Below the pieces are notes generated by a model. It was not told the origin of the DNA, did no database searches, and saw only the letters and a list, made by a program, of their open reading frames with translations. The translations under genes and the position numbers were made by a program. From Cupriavidus sp. BIS7 (lineage in GTDB: Bacteria; Pseudomonadota; Gammaproteobacteria; Burkholderiales; Burkholderiaceae), in assembly GCF_000292345.1 (NCBI RefSeq), contig NZ_ALOU01000040.1:79142-143141 (forward strand): a DNA stretch of 64,000 nucleotides, written 5' to 3'. Shown here piece after piece: positions 8,624 to 18,711 of this stretch (positions are counted from its first letter, which is position 1; each line of letters opens with the position of its first letter).

Positions 8624-9517
8624 CTAGATTTCTGCCTTGGCGGCTGCGGCCCTGACCGTATCGACAAAATGGTCGCGCGCCGGGTGATCGGGTGCCTGTT
8701 TCCACACGCAATACACCTCGGACGGCACCGTAGCGTCGGCAAGCGGCCGGAAAACGGCGCCAGCCATGCCGGAACGCGCCAGCGCAGCCGGCACCACGGC
8801 CACGCCCATCCCCTGCGATACCAGCGACACCACGGACAGCCAGTGACGCACCTCGTGGCGAATCTGTGGATAGAAACCTTGCGCCGCGCACATGTCGAAG
8901 ATGCGGCTGTAGTAGTCCGGCGATGCCTTGCGCGAGAACAGCACGAACGCCTCGCCACGCAAGTCAGTGAGCGCTACCGTATTCTGCGAGCCAAGCGGGT
9001 GGCCGGCCGGCATGCAGCAGACGAATGCTTCGCTGTGGGCCAGCGTGGCCGCCAGCTCGTCCGGCACGCGGCTTGTGTGGACGAAGCCGGCGTCCAGTTC
9101 GCCATGTAGCAGCGCATCGATCTGCTCCTGCGAATTCAGTTCGGTCAGCGCCACATGGATGCCGGGGTAGCGGGCCTGGAATTCCTGCAGGCGCTGGGGC
9201 AGGCCGCGATAGAGCATCGATCCGACGAAGCCGACGCGCAACCGCCCCACGGCCCCCGCCTCGATCTCGCGCGCCAGCAAGCGCGCCTGCTCGGCCTGCG
9301 CCAGCAGCGCGGCCGCCGATTCCTGGAACGCTCGCCCGGCCGCTGTCAGCCGCACGCCACGGCTGTCGCGCTCGAACAGCCTGGCGCCCACGGACGCTTC
9401 CAGTTGCTGGATATTGAGCGAGAGCGGCGGCTGCGAGATCGAAAGGCGTCTGGCGGCACGCCCGAAGTGAAGTTCCTCGGCCAGCACAAGGAAGTAGCGC
9501 AGATGTCGGAATTCCAT
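8624..9517 (-). CDS. LysR family transcriptional regulator
   Basis: A 297-residue LysR regulator. The N-terminal winged helix-turn-helix fills residues 1-60 (F-G-R-A-A-R-R-L-S-I-S-Q-P-P-L-S is the recognition region). The periplasmic-binding-like effector domain begins near residue 90 (G-R-L-R-V-G-F-V-G-S). It is divergently transcribed from the acyl-CoA dehydrogenase / Bug / CoA-transferase operon across a 133-base AT-rich gap, the standard arrangement for a LysR activator and its target. The effector is probably an organic acid or acyl-CoA intermediate of that pathway, which is inference. Confidence 0.9.
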   Translation of the reverse strand: MEFRHLRYFLVLAEELHFGRAARRLSISQPPLSLNIQQLEASVGARLFERDSRGVRLTAAGRAFQESAAALLAQAEQARLLAREIEAGAVGRLRVGFVGSMLYRGLPQRLQEFQARYPGIHVALTELNSQEQIDALLHGELDAGFVHTSRVPDELAATLAHSEAFVCCMPAGHPLGSQNTVALTDLRGEAFVLFSRKASPDYYSRIFDMCAAQGFYPQIRHEVRHWLSVVSLVSQGMGVAVVPAALARSGMAGAVFRPLADATVPSEVYCVWKQAPDHPARDHFVDTVRAAAAKAEI

Positions 9518-9650
9518 GGCGATACAAAAATTATATTGATCGAGCCAATTTTAGAATTAGACACGAATCGTTGGGGTTCGAATAATGAACGTCAAACCAT
9601 CCCGCCCGAGCCGCGATGCATGCCGGGCAGGGAGCATCAGGAGACGATTC

Positions 9651-11459
9651 ATGCCGACCAGCGCCGCAGCCCCCACATCCACCCTGGCGCCTGCCACCCC
9701 CGGATTTTCCGAGCCCACCGCCCATCCGGTACCTGACCGCCATGGCGCCAGCCTCTTCACGGCCGATCCGGACCTGCGCGCGCTGCTGCCGCTCTATCTG
9801 CCTGCCGATCTGTTCAACCACCTGCTGCCGCACCTGGAGCGCATGGGCGCGCTGGCCGGGGGCGTGCTCGACGAACTGGCCAACGTGGCCGACCACGCAC
9901 CGCCTACGCTGTCGCATCGCAGCCGCACCGGCCTGGATGACCAGCGCATCCACAAGCATCCGGCCTATGTGGAGCTGGAACGCGTGGCGTTCTCCGAATT
10001 TGGTCTGGCCGCGGCATCGCACCGTGGCGGCGTGCTCGGCTGGGACAAGCCGATGCCGCCAGCGGCCAAGTACGCACTGACTTACCTGTTCGTGCAGGCC
10101 GAGTTCGGCCTGTGCTGCCCGTTGTCGATGACCGATTCGCTGACGCGCACGCTGCGCAAGTTCGGCGATCCGGCGCTCGTGGAACGCTTCCTGCCGAACC
10201 TGACCACGCAAGTGTTCGATGACCTCTACCAGGGCGCGATGTTCATGACCGAGCAGGGCGCCGGCTCCGACGTAGCGGCCACGGCCACGCGCGCGATCCG
10301 CGACAACAGCGTCGAGGGCGGCTGGCGTCTGGTAGGCGACAAGTGGTTCTGCTCGAATCCCGACGCCGCGCTGGCCATGGTGCTGGCCCGTGTCGAGGAG
10401 GCTGACGGATCGGCTGTGGACGGCATCAAGGGCGTCTCGCTGTTCCTGCTGCCGCGCACGCTGGCCGATGGCAGCGCCAATCACTACCGGATCATTCGCC
10501 TGAAGGACAAGCTCGGTACGCGGTCGATGGCCAGCGGCGAGATCCGCCTGGAGGGCGCGCATGCCTGCCTGGTGGGCGAACTGGGCCGCGGCTTTGTGCA
10601 GATGGCCGACATGATCAACAACTCGCGCCTGTCCAACGGCGTGCGTGCGGCCGGCCTGATGCGCCGCGCGCTGACCGAAGGCCAGTTCATCGCACGCGAG
10701 CGCCGCGCGTTCGGCAAGCGTCTGGCCGACATGCCGCTGATGCGCCGCCAGTTGCTGAAGCTGACCCTGCCCACCGAGCAGGCCCGCACGATGGTGTTCC
10801 AGACCGCCGAGGCGCTGCGCCGCGCCGATGCTGGCGAGGCCGATGCCTACCCGCTGATGCGCATCCTGACGCCGCTGATCAAGTTCCGCGCCTGCCGTGA
10901 CGCGCGCAAGGTCACCGGCGACGCCATGGAGATCCGCGGCGGCTGCGGCTACATCGAGGAATGGAGCGATCCGCGTCTGGTGCGTGACGCGCATCTCGGT
11001 TCGATCTGGGAAGGCACGAGCAATATCGTCGCGCTCGACGTGCTGCGCGCGATCCGCCGCGAGGGCTCGCTGCCCGTGCTGCAGGCGCACCTGCAGGCGC
11101 TGCTGCGGGATACGCCGATGCACGCCGCCGCGCGCGCCACGTTCGACCTTGCCATCGCCAATGCTGCGGCGCTGGCGAGCCGTGCTGCGGAAGCAGGCGC
11201 CAATGGCGACGTCCTCGCACGCCAGGCCGCTTCCGCGCTGTATCACGTGACCAGTGCCGTGGCGATGGCGTGGGAAGCCGGACGGATCGGCTCGGTACGA
11301 CGCATGCGCCTGGCGCAACTGGTGCTTGTGCATCGTGTGTTGCCACAAGACCCGCTTGGCGGCGGCATCGAGCCAGTATGGCTGGCCGAGACGGTCGCGC
11401 CGCCTGCTGACGGTGTCGTACGCGCGGCAGGCCCGGTCGATCAGGTCAACGTGTTCTGA
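9651..11459 (+). CDS. AidB-like acyl-CoA dehydrogenase
   Basis: A 602-residue FAD-dependent acyl-CoA dehydrogenase of the long AidB/DNA-alkylation-response type; ordinary members have about 380 residues. The M-T-E-x-x-A-G-S-D motif (near 200) binds FAD and substrate. The R-G-G-C-G-Y-I-E-E-W segment (near 430) and W-E-G-T-S-N-I flavin motif (near 450) are characteristic of this subfamily, followed by an extra helical C-terminus. The ATG at 9651 is preferred over 9585 because AGGAGA precedes it. It is the first gene of an operon with a Bug receptor and a CaiB-type CoA transferase, so I expect catabolism of an organic acid as its CoA ester, not DNA repair. Confidence 0.85.
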   Translation: MPTSAAAPTSTLAPATPGFSEPTAHPVPDRHGASLFTADPDLRALLPLYLPADLFNHLLPHLERMGALAGGVLDELANVADHAPPTLSHRSRTGLDDQRIHKHPAYVELERVAFSEFGLAAASHRGGVLGWDKPMPPAAKYALTYLFVQAEFGLCCPLSMTDSLTRTLRKFGDPALVERFLPNLTTQVFDDLYQGAMFMTEQGAGSDVAATATRAIRDNSVEGGWRLVGDKWFCSNPDAALAMVLARVEEADGSAVDGIKGVSLFLLPRTLADGSANHYRIIRLKDKLGTRSMASGEIRLEGAHACLVGELGRGFVQMADMINNSRLSNGVRAAGLMRRALTEGQFIARERRAFGKRLADMPLMRRQLLKLTLPTEQARTMVFQTAEALRRADAGEADAYPLMRILTPLIKFRACRDARKVTGDAMEIRGGCGYIEEWSDPRLVRDAHLGSIWEGTSNIVALDVLRAIRREGSLPVLQAHLQALLRDTPMHAAARATFDLAIANAAALASRAAEAGANGDVLARQAASALYHVTSAVAMAWEAGRIGSVRRMRLAQLVLVHRVLPQDPLGGGIEPVWLAETVAPPADGVVRAAGPVDQVNVF

Positions 11460-11566
11460 CCGATCGCTTGCGCAGTACGGTGCACCGGCGAAGGTTCGCG
11501 AAGGTGCACCTCGCGCGCTCGCGGCGCGCATCCATACATAAATAGATTCACCGGAGACAACCCATC

Positions 11567-12574
11567 ATGCCCCAATGGCACCGCCGCACGGCTCTGGCCG
11601 CGCTGACCTCCTTCGTCGCCTGCACGCTCGGCATCGTCACCACACCGGTCTTCGCACAGAAGGACCAGAAGGACTTCCCGACCAAACCGATCATGCTGGT
11701 GGTGACCTACCCGCCCGGCGGGCCTACCGACGCGATGGCGCGCACGCTGGCAGCCGCACTGAAGAACAGCCTTGGCCAGCCCGTGGTGGTGGAGAACCGC
11801 GCGGGCGCTGGCGGCAATATCGGCGCAGAAGTTGTTGCGCGTGCCGAGCCCGATGGCTACACGCTGATGTTTGGCACGTCGGCGCCGCTGGCGATCAATG
11901 TCAGCCTCTATCGCAAGATCAACTACGACCCGGTCAAGAGCTTCGCTCCCGTGATCCAGATTGGCCAGTTGCCCAACGTACTGGTCGTGAACCCGAGCGT
12001 GCCGGCCAAGAACGTGCAGGAGCTGATTGCGTACGGCAAATCCCATCCGGGCAAGCTGTCCTATGCGTCGTCGGGCAATGGCGCGTCGTCGCACCTGGCG
12101 GGCGTGTTGTTTAACAACCTGGCCGGCACGGACTTCCAGCACGTGCCGTACAAGGGTACCGGCCCCGCGCTGAACGATCTGCTGGGCGGACAGGTCAGCA
12201 TGACCTTCACCGATGTGCTGACCGCGCTGCCGTTCATCAAGAGCGGCAAGGTGCGCGCGCTCGGCGTGACCACCAAGGGACGCTCGCAGGCGCTCCCTGA
12301 CGTGCCCACCGTGGCGGAGCAGGGTGTTGCCGGTTTCGATGTTTCCGTGTTCTTCGGCGTGGTAGCCCCGGCCGGTACGCCGCCGGAGGTCATCAGCAAG
12401 CTCAACCATGCGTTTGCCGATGCGCTGCAGCAGCCGGGCGTGCGCAAGACGCTGCTGGCACAGGGGCTCGAATTCGCGCCCGCGACCGCGCCCGAGCAGC
12501 TTGGCGGTTTCGTGAAGGCGGAAGTCGGCAAGTGGCGCACCGTGGTGCAGAAGTCCGGCGCGCAACTGGACTGA
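11567..12574 (+). CDS. Bug/TctC family periplasmic solute receptor
   Basis: A 335-residue periplasmic binding protein. Residues 1-30 are a signal peptide ending in V-F-A before QKDQ. The mature part has the Bug family landmarks: Y-P-P-G-G-P-T-D near residue 49, a conserved N-R-x-G-A-G-G-N near 80 and G-T-S-A-P-L further on. Bug receptors bind carboxylates and are strongly expanded in Cupriavidus and Bordetella, usually without adjacent TctAB membrane partners, as here. It lies 107 bases after the acyl-CoA dehydrogenase and 35 bases before the CoA transferase, so its ligand is probably the acid handled by those enzymes. Confidence 0.9.
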   Translation: MPQWHRRTALAALTSFVACTLGIVTTPVFAQKDQKDFPTKPIMLVVTYPPGGPTDAMARTLAAALKNSLGQPVVVENRAGAGGNIGAEVVARAEPDGYTLMFGTSAPLAINVSLYRKINYDPVKSFAPVIQIGQLPNVLVVNPSVPAKNVQELIAYGKSHPGKLSYASSGNGASSHLAGVLFNNLAGTDFQHVPYKGTGPALNDLLGGQVSMTFTDVLTALPFIKSGKVRALGVTTKGRSQALPDVPTVAEQGVAGFDVSVFFGVVAPAGTPPEVISKLNHAFADALQQPGVRKTLLAQGLEFAPATAPEQLGGFVKAEVGKWRTVVQKSGAQLD

Positions 12575-12609
12575 TCACGACGAGCAGCGACAAGAACCAA
12601 GGAACAGAC

Positions 12610-13749
12610 ATGACGCCATTTACCCCCGGCGCGCTGGCCGGCATTCGCGTGGTCGACCTGTCGCGCATTCTGGGCGGGCCGTTCTGCGGCCAGATCCTGG
12701 GCGACCACGGCGCGGACGTAATCAAGATCGAGCCGCCGCAGGGCGACGATACGCGTACCTGGGGGCCGCCGTTCCGCGATGGTGTGGCGTCGTACTACTT
12801 CGGCCTCAACCGCAACAAGCGCGTGATGCGGCTGGACCTGACCGCCGACGCGGATCGCGAAGTCCTGTTGAAGCTACTGGCCGATGCCGACGTGATGATC
12901 GAGAACTTCAAGACCGGCACGCTGGAGAAATGGGGCCTGGGATACGACGTGCTGTCGCAGCGCTTTCCCCGGCTGGTGCATTGCCGCGTGTCGGGGTTTG
13001 GCGCCGATGGTCCGCTCGGCGGCCTGCCAGGCTATGACGCGGCGATCCAGGCGATGGCCGGCATCATGAGCATCAATGGCGATGCCGATGGGGAACCGCT
13101 GCGAGTGGGCCTGCCGGTGGTCGACATGGTGACCGGCCTGAACGCCACGCTGGGCGTGCTGCTGGCACTGCAGGAGCGCGAGCGCAGCGGCCGCGGGCAG
13201 TTCGTGGAAGCGGCGCTGTACGACTCGGGCCTGTCGCTGCTGCATCCGCATGCGGCCAACTGGTTCATGAGCGGCAAGACGCCAGCGCGCACCGGCAACG
13301 CGCATCCGAACATCTATCCGTATGACACGGTAGCAACGGCAACCGACCCGATCTTCCTGGCAGTCGGCAACGACCGGCAGTTCCGCATCCTGTGCGAACA
13401 CCTTGGCGTGGCCGCGATGGCCGACGACGAGCAATTCGCCACGGCGGGCGCGCGCTCGGTCAATCGCGTGTTGCTGAAGAGGGAGCTTGAGTCGCGCATG
13501 GCGACGTACGATGGCAAAACTTTGGCCGATGACCTGGCCGCAGCCGGCGTGCCGTGCGCACCGGTGCTGTCGGTGCCGGACGCACTGCAGCATCCGCACA
13601 CCGCGCACCGCGAGATGGTGGTGGAGATGCCCGGCGGCTACAAGGGCCTTGGCGCGCCAGTCAAGCTGAGCCGCACACCGGCGACGTACCGGTACGCGCC
13701 GCTGACAGAGGGTAACGAGTTCCTGCCAAGAGAGGCGGCGAACGACTGA
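12610..13749 (+). CDS. CaiB/BaiF (class III) CoA transferase
   Basis: A 379-residue family III CoA transferase. The N-terminal L-x-G-I-R-V-V-D-L-S-R-I-L-G-G-P segment and the G-A-D-V-I-K-I-E-P-P motif are typical. The conserved catalytic Asp lies in the G-L-P-V-V-D-M-V-T-G-L-N region near residue 170. These enzymes move CoA between acids through an acyl-aspartyl intermediate. Together with the upstream dehydrogenase it suggests activation and oxidation of an organic acid taken up with the Bug receptor. The frame is open to 12532, but the ATG at 12610 fits the family N-terminus. Confidence 0.9.
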   Translation: MTPFTPGALAGIRVVDLSRILGGPFCGQILGDHGADVIKIEPPQGDDTRTWGPPFRDGVASYYFGLNRNKRVMRLDLTADADREVLLKLLADADVMIENFKTGTLEKWGLGYDVLSQRFPRLVHCRVSGFGADGPLGGLPGYDAAIQAMAGIMSINGDADGEPLRVGLPVVDMVTGLNATLGVLLALQERERSGRGQFVEAALYDSGLSLLHPHAANWFMSGKTPARTGNAHPNIYPYDTVATATDPIFLAVGNDRQFRILCEHLGVAAMADDEQFATAGARSVNRVLLKRELESRMATYDGKTLADDLAAAGVPCAPVLSVPDALQHPHTAHREMVVEMPGGYKGLGAPVKLSRTPATYRYAPLTEGNEFLPREAAND

Positions 13750-13772
13750 GTTACCGCTAACCGTTGTTATGC

Positions 13773-13897
13773 GCTCCCCTCTCCCATGAAATGGGAGAGG
13801 GGTGGGGGAGAGGGCGAGCGGTTCAATCCACGACAGTTCGAAATTTGAACCGCCATGCCCTCTCCCCCTGCCCCTCTCCCGCAGGCGGGAGAGGGGA
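13773..13897. repeat. REP-like palindromic element, copy 2 (inverted)
   Basis: It has the same two-hairpin structure as the element at 5500-5628 but in reverse orientation: the ATGAAAT-tipped hairpin is on the left (13773-13802) and the GCAGGC-tipped one on the right (13870-13896). The middle part also keeps the G-run / C-run pair. It fills the gap between the convergent CoA-transferase and lldP genes. Confidence 0.85.
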
Positions 13898-13915
13898 GAA
13901 AACCAGTAGCACGGT

Positions 13916-15619
13916 TTAACCCGGAATCATCCCCGTCAGCACATACGCCTGCAGCGTCGTGATCACGCCGACGATCGCCGCAAACAGCAGGCTGTGCTTC
14001 ACGGTGAAGCGGAACAGCTCCGACTCCTTGCCGACCAGCCCCGTTGCCGCGCAGGCCACGGCGATCGATTGCGGCGAGATCATCTTGCCGGTCACGCCGC
14101 CCGTGGTGTTGGCGGCCACCAGCAGCGTGTCCGACACCCCGATCTGATGCGCGGTGGTGTGCTGCAGCGAGCAGAACAGCGCGTTCGACGATGTATCCGA
14201 GCCGGTCAGGAACACGCCCAGCCAGCCGAGCAACGGCGAGAAGAACGGGAACGCGGCGCCGGTACCGGCCAGCAGCAGCGCCAGCGTGGACGACATGCCC
14301 GAGTAGTTGGCGACGAACGCGAACGCCAGCACCAGGCCAATCGATGCGATCGGGCGGCGCAGTTCCAGCAGTGTTTCCACGAACGTGGTGATGGCGTCGC
14401 GCGGCTTCATGCGCAGCAGCACGGCCGAGATGATGGCGGTCAGCAGGATCGCGGTGCCAACGGCGGACAGCAGGTCGATCTTCAGCACGGCCTCGTACGG
14501 CTTCGGCGATGCCACGATCGGCGCGGCCTTGATCACGAGCTGGTCGAGCATCGGCACCTTGAACTTCAGCACCGTACCTGCCAAGGCGCCGTTGCCCGCG
14601 AACAGCGCCTTGAACGGCTGCAGGCTCCACACGGTGACGATGGCAGTCAGGATGCCGAACGGTGCCCATGCACGCACGGTCTGGCCAAACGTGTAAGGCG
14701 ATGGCTTGCGGCTTGCGGGCGCTGCACCCGTGCCGCCGCCGAACCCGGCCATCGCCACGGTGCCGCCAGCCGGAACCGTCCCACGCGCCGCTTGCGATGC
14801 CGAGCGTGGCTGCCACACGCGCAGGAATGCCGTGAGCGAGATCAGGCTGACCAGTGCCGAGGTGATGTCCGGCAGTTCGGGGCCAATGTGGTTCGACGTG
14901 AAGTATTGCGTGACGGCAAAGCTGCCGCCGACAACCAGCGCGGCGGGCCACGTCTCGCGCACGCCCTTTGCGCCGTCCATCATGAACACCAGCCAGAACG
15001 GCACGGCCAGCGACAGCAGCGGCAACTGGCGGCCCGCCATCGCGCCAATGTGCATCGGGTCAATGCCCGTGACCTGCCCGGCCACGATGATCGGAATGCC
15101 CATCGCGCCGAATGCCACCGGCGCCGTATTGGCGATCAGGCACAGCCCCGCTGCATAGAGCGGGTTGAAGCCAAGGCCGACCAGCAACGCGGCGGTGATC
15201 GCCACGGGCGCGCCGAAGCCCGCCGCACCTTCCAGGAACGCGCCGAACGCAAAGCCGATCAGCAACATCTGCAGGCGCTGGTCATCGGTGATCGACAGCA
15301 CCGATGCGCGGATGATGTCGAACTGCCCGGTCCTGACGACGATCTTGTAGAGGAACACCGCCGTGACGATGATCCACGCGATTGGCCACAGGCCGTACGC
15401 GAAGCCGAAGCCGGCTGCGGCAAACGCCTGCTGCGCGGGCATGCCGTAGGCGAAGATCGCCACGGCCAGCGCCAGTGCCAGCGTCACCGCGGCCGCCACA
15501 TGGCCCTTCATGCGCAGCACCGCCAGCGCGACGAAGAAGAACAGGATGGGTACTGCCGCCGCTAGTGCCGACAGCCACAGGCTGCCCAGCGGCGTATAGA
15601 TCTGGGTCCAGGATTGCAT
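13916..15619 (-). CDS. lldP: L-lactate permease
   Basis: A 567-residue inner membrane protein of the LctP family with about 13 hydrophobic segments. Family motifs include [12 protein letters not shown] near residue 130 and A-F-G-A-M-G-I-P-I near 170, and a late [10 protein letters not shown] segment. LctP imports L-lactate, D-lactate and glycolate with protons. It is the last gene of lutA-lutC-lutB-lldP, 61 bases after lutB, so uptake and oxidation are in one transcript. Confidence 0.93.
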   Translation of the reverse strand: MQSWTQIYTPLGSLWLSALAAAVPILFFFVALAVLRMKGHVAAAVTLALALAVAIFAYGMPAQQAFAAAGFGFAYGLWPIAWIIVTAVFLYKIVVRTGQFDIIRASVLSITDDQRLQMLLIGFAFGAFLEGAAGFGAPVAITAALLVGLGFNPLYAAGLCLIANTAPVAFGAMGIPIIVAGQVTGIDPMHIGAMAGRQLPLLSLAVPFWLVFMMDGAKGVRETWPAALVVGGSFAVTQYFTSNHIGPELPDITSALVSLISLTAFLRVWQPRSASQAARGTVPAGGTVAMAGFGGGTGAAPASRKPSPYTFGQTVRAWAPFGILTAIVTVWSLQPFKALFAGNGALAGTVLKFKVPMLDQLVIKAAPIVASPKPYEAVLKIDLLSAVGTAILLTAIISAVLLRMKPRDAITTFVETLLELRRPIASIGLVLAFAFVANYSGMSSTLALLLAGTGAAFPFFSPLLGWLGVFLTGSDTSSNALFCSLQHTTAHQIGVSDTLLVAANTTGGVTGKMISPQSIAVACAATGLVGKESELFRFTVKHSLLFAAIVGVITTLQAYVLTGMIPG

Positions 15620-15680
15620 CTGGAGGTCTCCTTTGATGATATTTAGTTTTGGCGTCCGGATTCTTGTTCTGACCTTGCCG

Positions 15681-17126
15681 CTACTCGGGCTGGTTGCGTG
15701 CGTCGAGCAGATCGGAAAGGCTTTTCGGCGCCGGTGTCAGCGGCTGCCGATGCTGGGTCCAGCCCATCTGGCGTGATGGCGTCAGCACGCGCAGGCGCGT
15801 GGCGGCCCAGCGGAATAGGCGATAGGTGGCAGGATGCGCGAACGCGCCGCTCCAGAAGCGCCAGACCAGATGCTCGCGGCGGCTGAATTTCGCGCCCTGG
15901 CCCTTGAGCGGATGCGGTACGGCTTCATCGGGATCTCGGTTTGCTTCGGTGCGCAGCCGCACAAGCAACTGCGGAATCGGAATGCGCACGGGGCACACCT
16001 CGCCGCAGGCACCGCACAGGCTCGAAGCCGTCGGCAAATCGGCCGTGGCGTCCAGGCCAAGCAGATGCGGCGAGATGATCTTGCCGATTGGCCCCGGATA
16101 CGTCGTGCCATAGGCGTGGCCGCCGATGCGTGTGTAGACCGGGCAGTGGTTCATGCACGCGCCGCAACGGATGCATTGCAGCGTGGCGCGCAGCTGTTCG
16201 TCCGCGTAGGCCTGGCTGCGGCCGTTGTCGAGCAGCACCAGGTGAACTTCGCGCGGCCCATCGCGTTCGCCATGCTTGCGCGGACCCGAGATCAGGTTGA
16301 AGTAGGTGGTGATCGGCTGCCCGGTTGCGGAGCGCGTCAGCAGGCTGGACAGCGGCACGATATGCGACAGCTTCGCCACCACCTTCTCCATGCCCATGAT
16401 CGCGATATGCACGTCGGGCACCGTGGTGGAAAGGCGGCCGTTGCCTTCGTTCTCGACGAGCCACAGCGTGCCGGTGTCGGCCGCGGCGAAATTGACGCCG
16501 GACAGGCCGATATCGGCCTCCACAAACTCCTGGCGCAGCGCGCGGCGGCCGGTCTGGATCAGCGCATCGACATCCTCGGTGTACGGGGTGTCCGGTATGT
16601 GCTGCTCGAACAGCGTCGCAATATCGGCCTTGGTCTTGTGGATCGCCGGCATCACGATGTGCGATGGCTTCTCGCCGGCCAGCTGGACGATGTACTCGCC
16701 CATGTCTGACTCGATGCAGTCAATGCCGCGTTCCGCGAGGTAATGGTTGAGTTCCATTTCCTCGCTGGCCATCGACTTGCCCTTGATCACGCGCCGCGCG
16801 GCACGGGACTGCGCGATGCGCAGGATGGTCGCGTTCGCCTCGTCGGCGGTCTCGGCCCAGTGGACATGCACGCCGGCCGCCGTGAGCCTGTCTTCAAGCT
16901 CGACCAGCAGGTCGGGCAGGTTGGCCAGTGCGTGCTGTCGGATCGCTTCGCCAAGATCGCGCAGATGCTCAAGCTCGTCGCCATCGGGAAACTGCACGGC
17001 GCGCTTCTGCTGCAGGAAATCCATGGCGCCACGGAAGCTCTTGCGCAGCTTGGGGTCGTCGAGCGCGGCGCGCGCGCGGGCGCGAAAGTCCTCGGATGGA
17101 ACGAAGTGCAGCGGTTGCTGGTTCAT
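15681..17126 (-). CDS. lutB: Lactate utilization iron-sulfur protein LutB
   Basis: A 481-residue protein with an N-terminal LUD domain (about 60-290) and two [4Fe-4S] ferredoxin-type motifs: [12 protein letters not shown] near 315-326 and C-G-A-C-G-E-V-C-P near 370. A C-terminal DUF3390-type tail follows. LutB is the electron-transfer core of the LutABC complex, which oxidises L-lactate to pyruvate at the membrane. Its start overlaps the lutC stop by four bases (ATGA), so the two are translationally coupled. Confidence 0.93.
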   Translation of the reverse strand: MNQQPLHFVPSEDFRARARAALDDPKLRKSFRGAMDFLQQKRAVQFPDGDELEHLRDLGEAIRQHALANLPDLLVELEDRLTAAGVHVHWAETADEANATILRIAQSRAARRVIKGKSMASEEMELNHYLAERGIDCIESDMGEYIVQLAGEKPSHIVMPAIHKTKADIATLFEQHIPDTPYTEDVDALIQTGRRALRQEFVEADIGLSGVNFAAADTGTLWLVENEGNGRLSTTVPDVHIAIMGMEKVVAKLSHIVPLSSLLTRSATGQPITTYFNLISGPRKHGERDGPREVHLVLLDNGRSQAYADEQLRATLQCIRCGACMNHCPVYTRIGGHAYGTTYPGPIGKIISPHLLGLDATADLPTASSLCGACGEVCPVRIPIPQLLVRLRTEANRDPDEAVPHPLKGQGAKFSRREHLVWRFWSGAFAHPATYRLFRWAATRLRVLTPSRQMGWTQHRQPLTPAPKSLSDLLDARNQPE

Positions 17127-17833
17127 TGCGCGGCGTCTCCATCAGTCACGATCACTACCCAGAGCTGGCGCGGGCCATGCGCCCCATAGGCCAGCGTCTG
17201 CTGGATATCGGAGGTCTTGGACGGGCCGGAGACCATCACAAGGTTGGTGGGCATGCCGTCGGCCCATTGCTCGGCGCGTACGGCCGCATGCAGGTCGGGG
17301 TGCAGCGTCGACGCGTAGACCAGCGCGATATGCGTCGGCGGCACCAGCGACATCGTGCGCGGCGAGCCGGTATCGGGCGCCAGCACGAGTGTGCCGGTAG
17401 CGGCCAGGCCTGAACGGGCCACGGTGAAGCCGGCGTCGACGGTATCGAACAGCTCTGCTTTCCAGGTTTCCAGCGGACGTTCGAACCCCACCGTGTCGAT
17501 GCCGGGCGGCAGCGCCCGCGCCAGCGCGGCGCCTTCGGGTCGATTGCGGTCCAGCAGCAGGCGGCGCACGCCTTCCTGCTGCAGCTTCTGGGCAACCCAA
17601 GCGGGCCAGCTGGCAGCGTTGGTGCAGATCACCTCGGCATGCGAAGCGGTCAGCGCGGTCTGCATCGACGCGACCATGGCGCCGATCGACGGCGCTTCGC
17701 CACGGCGCGCATCGAAATGGGTGTCGATGCGCTGGTCCAGCTTGCGGGTGTCGCCCGGCAAGCTGTTGCCAGAGGTCGGCACGGCGGCGCGCAGTCGTCC
17801 GAGCATGCGTTCACGTGCGCTCATCGTGGTCAT
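17123..17833 (-). CDS. lutC: Lactate utilization protein LutC
   Basis: A 236-residue LUD-domain protein. The C-terminal half shows the family pattern G-L-A-A-T-G-T-L-V-L followed by S-L-V-P-P-T-H-I and a late V-S-G-P-S-K-T-S-D-I near 200, a ligand-binding signature. LutC works with LutA and LutB in L-lactate oxidation. The ATG at 17833 overlaps the lutA stop by three to four bases and its own end overlaps the lutB start. The order A-C-B differs from the Bacillus lutABC order. Confidence 0.9.
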   Translation of the reverse strand: MTTMSARERMLGRLRAAVPTSGNSLPGDTRKLDQRIDTHFDARRGEAPSIGAMVASMQTALTASHAEVICTNAASWPAWVAQKLQQEGVRRLLLDRNRPEGAALARALPPGIDTVGFERPLETWKAELFDTVDAGFTVARSGLAATGTLVLAPDTGSPRTMSLVPPTHIALVYASTLHPDLHAAVRAEQWADGMPTNLVMVSGPSKTSDIQQTLAYGAHGPRQLWVVIVTDGDAAQ

Positions 17834-18606
17834 TGGGCACCTCCGGTACGGCGCCACAGGAACGAGGCCAGGTGCTCGACCGGTAACGGCGCGCCCGCAT
17901 GGGCGGCGGCGTGGCCGATATTGAGCAGGCAGCCGCAATCGGCGGAAACGAGCCGGTCGCAGCCGGTGGCGCAGGCGGAAGCCACCTTGTCGCGCACCAT
18001 CGCACCCGAAATATCGGCGTGCTTCAGCGAGAACGTGCCGCCAAAGCCACAGCACTCGGATTCGCGCTCATGTTCGACACGCGTGACACCGGGCAGCGCA
18101 TCGAGCAATGCGACGCCATGCGTGCGCGTACCCATTTCTCGACGCGCCGCGCATGACGTGTGCAGCACCACACGCTCGTGCCCGGCATTGCCAGCCGCCG
18201 TATCAAAGCGCACGTGGAGCACGTTCAGCAGGAATTCGGCCAGTTCATAGACGCGCGCGGCAAGGTCGTTGGCCAGCGCGGCGGCCTCGGGGTCGTCGGC
18301 GAACAGCGTGGGCCAGTGATGGCGCATCATGCCGGCGCACGAACCGGAAGGCACGATGATCGGCCATGGCTCGCGGAACAGTTCCAGCTGCGCACGGGCC
18401 ACCTTGCGTGCCTGCTCGGGGTTGCCGCTGCTGTAGGCGGGTTGGCCGCAGCAGCTCTGCCCGCGCGGAAAGTGCACGGTCAGGCCTTCGCGCTCAAGCA
18501 GGCGCACGGCATCGAGGCCGGCTTGCGGGACGAACAGGTCGACCAGACAGGTGCCAAACAGGTACACCTGTTGCGGGATGGATGTGGGGTACTGCCTGGG
18601 TTGCAT
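17830..18606 (-). CDS. lutA: Lactate utilization (Fe-S)-binding protein LutA
   Basis: A 258-residue cytoplasmic protein with two cysteine-rich CCG domains. The first has S-C-C-G-Q-P near residue 58 and the second E-C-C-G-F-G-G near 190. The same domains occur in heterodisulfide reductase B and in GlcF. LutA is the first subunit of the lactate oxidation complex. The ATG at 18606 has CCGGAGACAG just upstream. The start lies about 90 bases from an LldR-type operator at 18694, so the operon is probably repressed by LldR in the absence of lactate. Confidence 0.92.
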   Translation of the reverse strand: MQPRQYPTSIPQQVYLFGTCLVDLFVPQAGLDAVRLLEREGLTVHFPRGQSCCGQPAYSSGNPEQARKVARAQLELFREPWPIIVPSGSCAGMMRHHWPTLFADDPEAAALANDLAARVYELAEFLLNVLHVRFDTAAGNAGHERVVLHTSCAARREMGTRTHGVALLDALPGVTRVEHERESECCGFGGTFSLKHADISGAMVRDKVASACATGCDRLVSADCGCLLNIGHAAAHAGAPLPVEHLASFLWRRTGGAQ

Positions 18607-18693
18607 TGTCTGTCTCCGGTAGGCGGCGCCGCCTGCTGGCAACGCGCTGCGAGATTTTTGAGCGCATAATTCCCGCTCTCGCGCCGGAGTACA

Positions 18694-18709
18694 AATTGGT
18701 TGGACCAAT
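18694..18709. promoter_or_regulatory. LldR operator O1 between lutA and lldR
   Basis: A-ATTGGT-TGG-ACCAAT: two 6-base inverted half-sites with a 3-base spacer, the pattern known for LldR/GntR-FadR regulators (AATTGGTnnnACCAATT). It sits in the gap between the divergent lutA and lldR genes, so it can control both. Confidence 0.88.
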
Positions 18710-18711
18710 CG

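Noticed and set aside
13994..15565. A 523-codon plus-strand frame opposite lldP
   Set aside because: Shadow of lldP: low-complexity Arg/Gln-rich translation without domains.
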